From NCBI GenBank assembly GCA_022709605.1, contig JAKLIM010000103.1, positions 1-10,304 on the forward strand: DNA of 10,304 bases. Direction: 5' to 3'. This DNA comes from Bacteroidota bacterium. Lineage in GTDB: Bacteria > Bacteroidota > Bacteroidia > Bacteroidales > Paludibacteraceae. Within the stretch, counting starts at the first letter, position 1; each line of letters opens with the position of its first letter. The notes under the pieces are model-generated. The model was not told the origin of the DNA and made no database searches. It saw only the letters and a list, made by a program, of their open reading frames with translations. The position numbers and the translations under genes are program-made. Below, one piece after another: positions 5,677 through 10,304 of the stretch.

Positions 5677-7617
5677 ATGAAAGAAAAAACAGGCTTTCTG
5701 GGCAATACTGATATATTTTCCCATTTAGTTTCATTTAAGTATTTACCACGCTGGGTAGTCTTATTCATTGATTTTATTGTTTGTATATCAGCATATTATA
5801 TTGCAAATCGTATATCCATCGAAGTTTTCAAAAATCTGCATTTAACTAATGTGTTTTCATTTTACGAGCGTTTGGGTGCCGTGATGGCCATGCAGATGAT
5901 TTTATTTTGGTTTTTCCACACCTATTCGGGTGTTTTGAGGTATTCGGGGTACGTAGATGCCATAAAATTAGTTTTAGCAGTATTCGTAAATGTAGTTTTA
6001 CTGATTATTTTCAATTTGTTGTTTTGTGATGATCCATCGCATTGTTTGTTTTATAATACCGGAATTGTTATCTATGGATTTCTGGCATTTGTAACATTAT
6101 TTATCATACGGCTCGGCGTAAAAACTTTTTTCGATTTTGTAACTCAAAATCAGGGTCAAATCATTCCGGTAATGATTTATGGTACCAAGCAGGCTGCATT
6201 CGGAATCGCAAAAATGTTACAATCGCAGCAGGAAGAAATTAAATATAAACTTATTGGATTTATCGATGATGACACAGATGCTTCTGAGCTTATGATTTTG
6301 GGAGTAAAAGTGTACAATTTATCTGAAAAAAATATCAGGAAACATATATTAAAAAAAACAAAAGCGGTCATCATAACACCTCAGAAAATGAGTCAGATCA
6401 ATCCGGATACTGATTTAGATATTTTTCTGAACAACAACATTTCGGTGCTCACTTTACCGCCCATGAGTATCTGGAAAAACGATATGCCAACGTTGAAACA
6501 GATTAAATCGGTTCAAATTGAAGATCTGCTCGAAAGACCATCCATTAAAATTTTAACGGATAAAATCGCTGCCGAAATTGATTCAAAAATAATTCTTGTT
6601 ACGGGCGCTGCAGGTTCGATTGGGAGCGAAATTGCTAATCAGTTAATCCAATACAATCCGAAATTAATCATTTTGCTCGATCAGGCTGAAACGCCTTTAC
6701 ATAATCTGAAATTAGCCATTGAGGAAAAATATCCGAATCAGAATTTCAGTATTTTTATAGGCGATGTACGTAATAAACAAAGAATGGAGTATTTAATGGA
6801 TTTATATAATCCCGATTTTATATTTCATGCAGCAGCCTACAAACATGTACCTATGATGGAAGACAATCCCGAAGAAAGCATCAGGACAAACGTGGAAGGA
6901 ACAAAAATTATGGCCGATTTGGCTGTAAAATACAAAGTGACCCGATTTGTTATGATTTCGACTGATAAAGCGGTGAATCCAACCAATATTATGGGAGCTT
7001 CGAAGCGCATTGCCGAAATTTATGTACAGTCATTATATAAAAATTTACTTGCTCAGGGAAAAAACGACACGAAATTTATAACTACCCGATTCGGGAATGT
7101 TTTAGGTTCGAATGGGTCGGTTATTCCGCTTTTCAAGAGTCAAATTGAAAAAGGTGGCCCGATAACGGTTACACATCCCGATATTATACGCTATTTTATG
7201 ACTATTCCCGAAGCTTGTATGCTGGTACTTGAAGCATGTGTAATGGGCGAAGGAGGCGAAATTTTTATCTTTGATATGGGAAAACCGGTAAAAATTGTTA
7301 CTTTAGCACGTAAAATGATAAAATTAGCCGGTTTGGTTCCGGATGTTGACGTTAAAATTGAATTTACAGGCTTAAGACCCGGCGAAAAATTGTACGAAGA
7401 ACTTCTGAATCACAAAGAAACAACGATTGAAACACATAATTCGAAAATTATGATTGCAAAAGTTCAGGAATATAATTTTGAACTTGTTTCGAATCAAATA
7501 GATGAACTGATAAAATACAGCCATTTATGTAAAAGTTACATGACTGTTTCGCAAATGAAAAAAATAGTACCTGAATTTAAAAGTAAAAATTCACAGTACG
7601 AAAGGCTGGATATATAA
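5677..7617 (+). CDS. Membrane nucleotide-sugar 4,6-dehydratase, WbpM/CapD/PglF type
   Basis: 646 residues, typical for the long membrane-bound class. Four N-terminal transmembrane helices lie at about 27-45, 67-84, 97-116 and 127-149. A CoA-binding/Rossmann-like domain follows (VMIYGTKQAAFGIAKML, 165-181, with a degraded glycine motif), then a complete extended-SDR domain: NAD-binding VTGAAGSIGSE (308-318), GDVRN (362-366), HAAAYKHVPMME (384-395), STDKAVNPTNIMGASKR (428-444), TTRFGNVLGSNGSV (469-482) and LRPGEKLYEELL (566-577). The active site reads Ser428, Met439 and Lys443; Met in place of the SDR tyrosine is the known WbpM-group feature. By family, it converts UDP-GlcNAc (or a related UDP-HexNAc) to the 4-keto-6-deoxy sugar for capsule, O-antigen or protein glycans. 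The nearest downstream gene is a sugar-phosphate transferase, 48 bases away, so the two probably form an operon. The exact product (QuiNAc, FucNAc or bacillosamine route) is unresolved. Confidence 0.94.
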   Translation: MKEKTGFLGNTDIFSHLVSFKYLPRWVVLFIDFIVCISAYYIANRISIEVFKNLHLTNVFSFYERLGAVMAMQMILFWFFHTYSGVLRYSGYVDAIKLVLAVFVNVVLLIIFNLLFCDDPSHCLFYNTGIVIYGFLAFVTLFIIRLGVKTFFDFVTQNQGQIIPVMIYGTKQAAFGIAKMLQSQQEEIKYKLIGFIDDDTDASELMILGVKVYNLSEKNIRKHILKKTKAVIITPQKMSQINPDTDLDIFLNNNISVLTLPPMSIWKNDMPTLKQIKSVQIEDLLERPSIKILTDKIAAEIDSKIILVTGAAGSIGSEIANQLIQYNPKLIILLDQAETPLHNLKLAIEEKYPNQNFSIFIGDVRNKQRMEYLMDLYNPDFIFHAAAYKHVPMMEDNPEESIRTNVEGTKIMADLAVKYKVTRFVMISTDKAVNPTNIMGASKRIAEIYVQSLYKNLLAQGKNDTKFITTRFGNVLGSNGSVIPLFKSQIEKGGPITVTHPDIIRYFMTIPEACMLVLEACVMGEGGEIFIFDMGKPVKIVTLARKMIKLAGLVPDVDVKIEFTGLRPGEKLYEELLNHKETTIETHNSKIMIAKVQEYNFELVSNQIDELIKYSHLCKSYMTVSQMKKIVPEFKSKNSQYERLDI

Positions 7618-7665
7618 TCAAAGCAACTTCTTTATTTATTAATTTTTAAAAAAAGTTATTTTACA

Positions 7666-8808
7666 GTGAGTTTGATTTTAGACATTAAAGAATTAGTTAT
7701 GGAAACTGCCGACAAACTAATACACCAATCACCTTATTTAACAATATTTGTTTCATTTCTGATTGGTTTGTGTTTTATGCCTTTGGTATTGACCATTGCT
7801 AAAAAACGTAGTTTTGTTGTAAAACCAAATAAACGCACTTCGCACGAAGGAGCAATACCCAATATTGGTGGAATAAATATTTTTATTTCATTTCTTCTTA
7901 CCGTTTTCATGTTTTCGTACGAAATAATAAGTCAACTCCAGTTTAGTATCATCGGCGTTTTTATCATCCTGATTGTAGGATTTGTTGACGACTTAATTGA
8001 CATTAAAGTCTCGTGGAAACTTGCAGGTGAAATTACTTCTGCATTTTTTCTCATTGTTCTTTCCGATATCAGAATTTCAAATCTTCACGGCTTTTTAGGC
8101 ATTCTAAACCTATCCATTCCGGCAAGTTATTTACTTTCGTTTTTTGTATTTATTGTCATTATTAATGCGTTAAATCTGATTGATGGCGTTGATGGACTGG
8201 CTTCGGGACTCGGGATCCTATACAGTTTATTTTTTGCAATTTATTTCACACTTACCGATAATCCCAATCTGGCCATATCAGCATATGCCATGGTAGGATC
8301 ATTGGCCGTGTTTTTTCTATACAATGTTTTTGGAAAAAAGAGTAAAATTTTCATGGGTGACTCCGGATCACTTTTGCTCGGGTATATGATAACGCTCTAT
8401 GTATTTGAATTTTGCAAATTAAATGCATTCCCTTTGGCTCATAATATTCCACAATATCTTACCATGAGTGCGGCTCCGGCAGTTGCCGTTTGTGTACTTT
8501 CGGTACCACTTTTCGATACACTCAGGGTTATGCTAACGCGGTTGAAGAAAGGTGTTTCACCCTTTCATCCAGATAAGAATCATATCCATCATTTATTATT
8601 GAAAACGGGGTTAAAACATCGTCAGGTTACTTTTGTACTGTTGTTGGTTTCAATTTTCTTTGTAGGATTAGGTTTGTTGGGCCGAAACTGGAGAATTGAA
8701 TTACTTGTAACAACCGCTTTTGGCCTTGCTACAGCATTAACTTATGCTTTGTGGAGAATTGTGGATATTAAATCCAAACAAACGAATCAAACATCAAAAA
8801 TTGATTAA
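7666..8808 (+). CDS. Polyprenyl-phosphate HexNAc-1-phosphate transferase (WecA/TagO/MraY superfamily)
   Basis: 380 residues with about 10-11 transmembrane helices. It would transfer a sugar-1-phosphate (GlcNAc or a modified HexNAc) from a UDP-sugar to undecaprenyl phosphate, starting a lipid-linked glycan at the inner membrane. Seen: KRTSHEGAIPNIGG (56-69); the Mg2+/catalytic VDDLIDI (107-113, DDxxD with Asp108, 109 and 112); NALNLIDGVDGLA (167-179); FMGDSGS (229-235); and the cytoplasmic-loop motif PDKNHIHHLLL (302-312), whose HIHH is typical of WecA-like rather than MraY enzymes. Start: GTG at 7666 gives an 11-residue extension before an ATG at 7699; both leave the first helix intact, so the choice is uncertain. 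The upstream dehydratase probably supplies its sugar or a later one in the same glycan. Confidence 0.93.
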   Translation: MSLILDIKELVMETADKLIHQSPYLTIFVSFLIGLCFMPLVLTIAKKRSFVVKPNKRTSHEGAIPNIGGINIFISFLLTVFMFSYEIISQLQFSIIGVFIILIVGFVDDLIDIKVSWKLAGEITSAFFLIVLSDIRISNLHGFLGILNLSIPASYLLSFFVFIVIINALNLIDGVDGLASGLGILYSLFFAIYFTLTDNPNLAISAYAMVGSLAVFFLYNVFGKKSKIFMGDSGSLLLGYMITLYVFEFCKLNAFPLAHNIPQYLTMSAAPAVAVCVLSVPLFDTLRVMLTRLKKGVSPFHPDKNHIHHLLLKTGLKHRQVTFVLLLVSIFFVGLGLLGRNWRIELLVTTAFGLATALTYALWRIVDIKSKQTNQTSKID

Positions 8809-8905
8809 AATATTTTATTCTGAAAACATTACTTTTCCACTAATTTACTCGCTCCTGAATTTTCATTTTTTTATCTGATTATATGTAATGAAAATAATAT
8901 AATAT

Positions 8906-8940
8906 CACATTAATAAAACAGTAATGTGCTGTTTATCTTC
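8906..8940 (+). terminator. Overlapping inverted repeats, weak candidate terminator
   Basis: CACATTA (8906-8912) pairs with TAATGTG (8922-8928). Interleaved with it, ATAAAACAG (8913-8921) pairs with CTGTTTAT (8929-8936) with one bulged A. The second hairpin is followed by CTTCTTTTTATT and could end the glycan operon. The two pairings cannot both form fully. Stems are short and A/T-rich. The rest of the 182-base gap between the transferase and the ABC-F gene holds no gene that I can support. Confidence 0.35.
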
Positions 8941-8948
8941 TTTTTATT

Positions 8949-8990
8949 AAATAGTAAATGGCACATTTTTTTAAATAGTAAATACTTAAT
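8949..8990 (+). repeat. AAATAGTAAAT repeats and leader element before the ABC-F gene
   Basis: AAATAGTAAAT occurs at 8949-8959 and 8973-8983, separated by a short T-rich spacer. The last part (8968-8989) matches the GNAT leader (3936-3957) at 21 of 22 positions and ends one base before the ATG. There is no Shine-Dalgarno sequence. Confidence 0.65.
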
Positions 8991-10304
8991 ATGATTTCGG
9001 TTGAACAATTGTCGGTTGAATTTGGCGGATCACCGCTTTTCGATGAAATAAGTTTTCTGGTTAATCCCAAAGACAGAATTGCTTTGGTAGGAAAAAACGG
9101 TGCCGGTAAAACTACTTTGCTACGGATTTTTGCCGGTAAGCAACAACCTACACGTGGTCGCCTCACAATTCCCAAGGATTTAACAATCGGTTATCTTCCT
9201 CAGCAGATGATTCACAATGAAGGCACAACAGTAATGCAGGAGGCCGAAAAAGCTTTTGAACACATTACCGATTTGCAAGCCGACATTGACCGTATGAATC
9301 TAGAACTTGGCGAACGAACAGATTATGAAAGCACTGAATATCATCGGTTGATAGATAAACTCACACATTCGAACGAACATTTACAGATTATTAGTAACGG
9401 TAATTTCTACGCCGAAATAGAAAAAACGCTTTTAGGACTTGGGTTTTTACGATCTGATTTTGATCGGCTTTGCTCGGAGTTCAGTGGAGGCTGGCGTATG
9501 CGAATTGAACTTGCCAAAATTTTGCTGCAAACTCCGGATGTACTTTTACTCGACGAACCAACCAATCATCTCGACATTGAATCGATTCAATGGCTCGAAA
9601 ATTTTCTGATTAGCTCAGGAAGTGCTGTCATTCTTGTATCGCACGATAGAGCTTTTATCGATGCTGTGACAAGTCGCACCATCGAAATTTCGTTGGGGAA
9701 AATATACGACTACAATGTAAATTACTCTAAATATGTTGAATTACGCAAAGAACGGCACGAACAACAAGTGCGGGCTTACGAGAATCAACAAAAAATCATT
9801 CAGGAAACCGAAGATTTTATTGAGCGTTTTCGTTACAAAGCCACTAAAGCCGTTCAGGTTCAGTCACGCGTGAAACAACTCGACAAACTGGTACGGCTGG
9901 AAGTTGATATGGACGATAATTCACGTTTAAGTTTGAAATTTCCACCGGCACCTCACTCGGGCATTATCCCGTTAGAAATTGAAAACTTATCCAAAATTTA
10001 CGGAAAACATTTGGTTCTTGATAATATTGGCATGATCATAAACAGGGGCGAGAAAGTTGCTTTTGTCGGCAAAAATGGTGAAGGCAAATCCACCCTTGTA
10101 AAATGCATCATGAGCGAAATTGAATATTCCGGCAAATTGAAAACCGGTCATGGAGTTAAAATCGGTTATTTTGCTCAGAATCAGGCTGCACTACTCGACG
10201 AGAACCGAACGGTTTTCGAAACCATTGATTATGTGGCAGTTGGCGACATCAGAACAAAAATCCGCGACATTCTGGGTGCTTTTATGTTTGGAGGTGAAGC
10301 TTCT
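8991..10304 (+). CDS. ABC-F family ATPase, 3' end cut by the window
   Basis: Open reading frame of 438 codons without a stop, running off the window; full-length Bacteroidetes relatives are usually around 530-660 residues. There are no transmembrane segments, as expected for ABC-F proteins, which act on ribosomes rather than in transport. First ATPase domain: Walker A VGKNGAGKTT (33-42), signature FSGGWRMR (164-171), Walker B with LLLDEPTNHLD (185-195) and switch SHD (217-219). The charged linker between domains (about 238-310; KERHEQQ, ERFRYKATKAVQVQSR) is the P-site tRNA-interaction motif region. The second domain starts near 325 with Walker A VGKNGEGKST (359-368); its signature and Walker B lie beyond the window. 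The ATG at 8991 gives the standard start (ISVEQLSVEFGG). Which ABC-F group (Uup/YdiF-like housekeeping or antibiotic resistance) cannot be settled, but the wording of motifs looks like the housekeeping type. Confidence 0.95.
   Translation, partial: MISVEQLSVEFGGSPLFDEISFLVNPKDRIALVGKNGAGKTTLLRIFAGKQQPTRGRLTIPKDLTIGYLPQQMIHNEGTTVMQEAEKAFEHITDLQADIDRMNLELGERTDYESTEYHRLIDKLTHSNEHLQIISNGNFYAEIEKTLLGLGFLRSDFDRLCSEFSGGWRMRIELAKILLQTPDVLLLDEPTNHLDIESIQWLENFLISSGSAVILVSHDRAFIDAVTSRTIEISLGKIYDYNVNYSKYVELRKERHEQQVRAYENQQKIIQETEDFIERFRYKATKAVQVQSRVKQLDKLVRLEVDMDDNSRLSLKFPPAPHSGIIPLEIENLSKIYGKHLVLDNIGMIINRGEKVAFVGKNGEGKSTLVKCIMSEIEYSGKLKTGHGVKIGYFAQNQAALLDENRTVFETIDYVAVGDIRTKIRDILGAFMFGGEAS

Noticed and set aside
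8933..9175. Minus-strand open frame of 80 codons opposite the ABC-F start
   Set aside because: It lies antisense to the conserved first Walker A region of the ABC-F gene; its sequence is explained by that gene and shows no domain of its own.
8991..10304. ABC-F gene as an antibiotic-resistance determinant
   Set aside because: Motifs and setting look like the housekeeping ABC-F group; the decisive linker comparison and the missing C-terminal part cannot be assessed here.

Overview
The window looks like chromosomal DNA from a low-GC member of the Bacteroidota (Bacteroidetes). This rests on the A/T-rich leaders without Shine-Dalgarno sequences, several upstream matches to the Bacteroidetes -7 box TAnnTTTG, the character of the proteins (a BT0820-like HAD protein, a RecR/small membrane protein neighbourhood, a WbpM-type dehydratase beside a WecA-type transferase) and A-rich short tandem repeats at gene borders. 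Genus and species cannot be read from the sequence. I see no transposase, phage gene, tRNA, rRNA or CRISPR array.

Layout. Positions 48-2184, minus strand: a sodium:solute symporter followed by the ribosome-assembly GTPase engB, 64 bases apart and possibly co-transcribed. Positions 2320-4476, plus strand: a compact cluster of recR, a small four-helix membrane protein of unknown function, a BT0820-like HAD protein and a SpeG/RimJ-like GNAT acetyltransferase. It ends at a strong hairpin shared with the convergent panB (4552-5370, minus), the first committed step of pantothenate synthesis. A 306-base divergent intergenic region (5371-5676) separates panB from a two-gene glycan module on the plus strand: a membrane-anchored nucleotide-sugar 4,6-dehydratase of the WbpM/CapD/PglF type (5677-7617) and a polyprenyl-phosphate HexNAc-1-phosphate transferase of the WecA/TagO/MraY superfamily (7666-8808). 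The last gene, from 8991 and cut by the window end, is an ABC-F ATPase.

How the genes fit together. Most are independent housekeeping functions: ribosome assembly (engB), recombinational repair (recR), cofactor synthesis (panB) and probably translation (ABC-F). The clear functional pair is the dehydratase and the sugar-phosphate transferase. They would make a 4-keto-6-deoxy-HexNAc nucleotide sugar and prime a lipid-linked glycan, with the remaining glycosyltransferases elsewhere.

No complete new system stands out. The items most worth a second look are non-coding: a near-identical 22-base element immediately before the GNAT and ABC-F start codons, a perfect 20-base palindrome whose GTAG border contains the stop codon of the HAD gene, a heptanucleotide tandem repeat that encodes the symporter C-terminus, and an inverted repeat lying over the predicted transcription start of the dehydratase gene.
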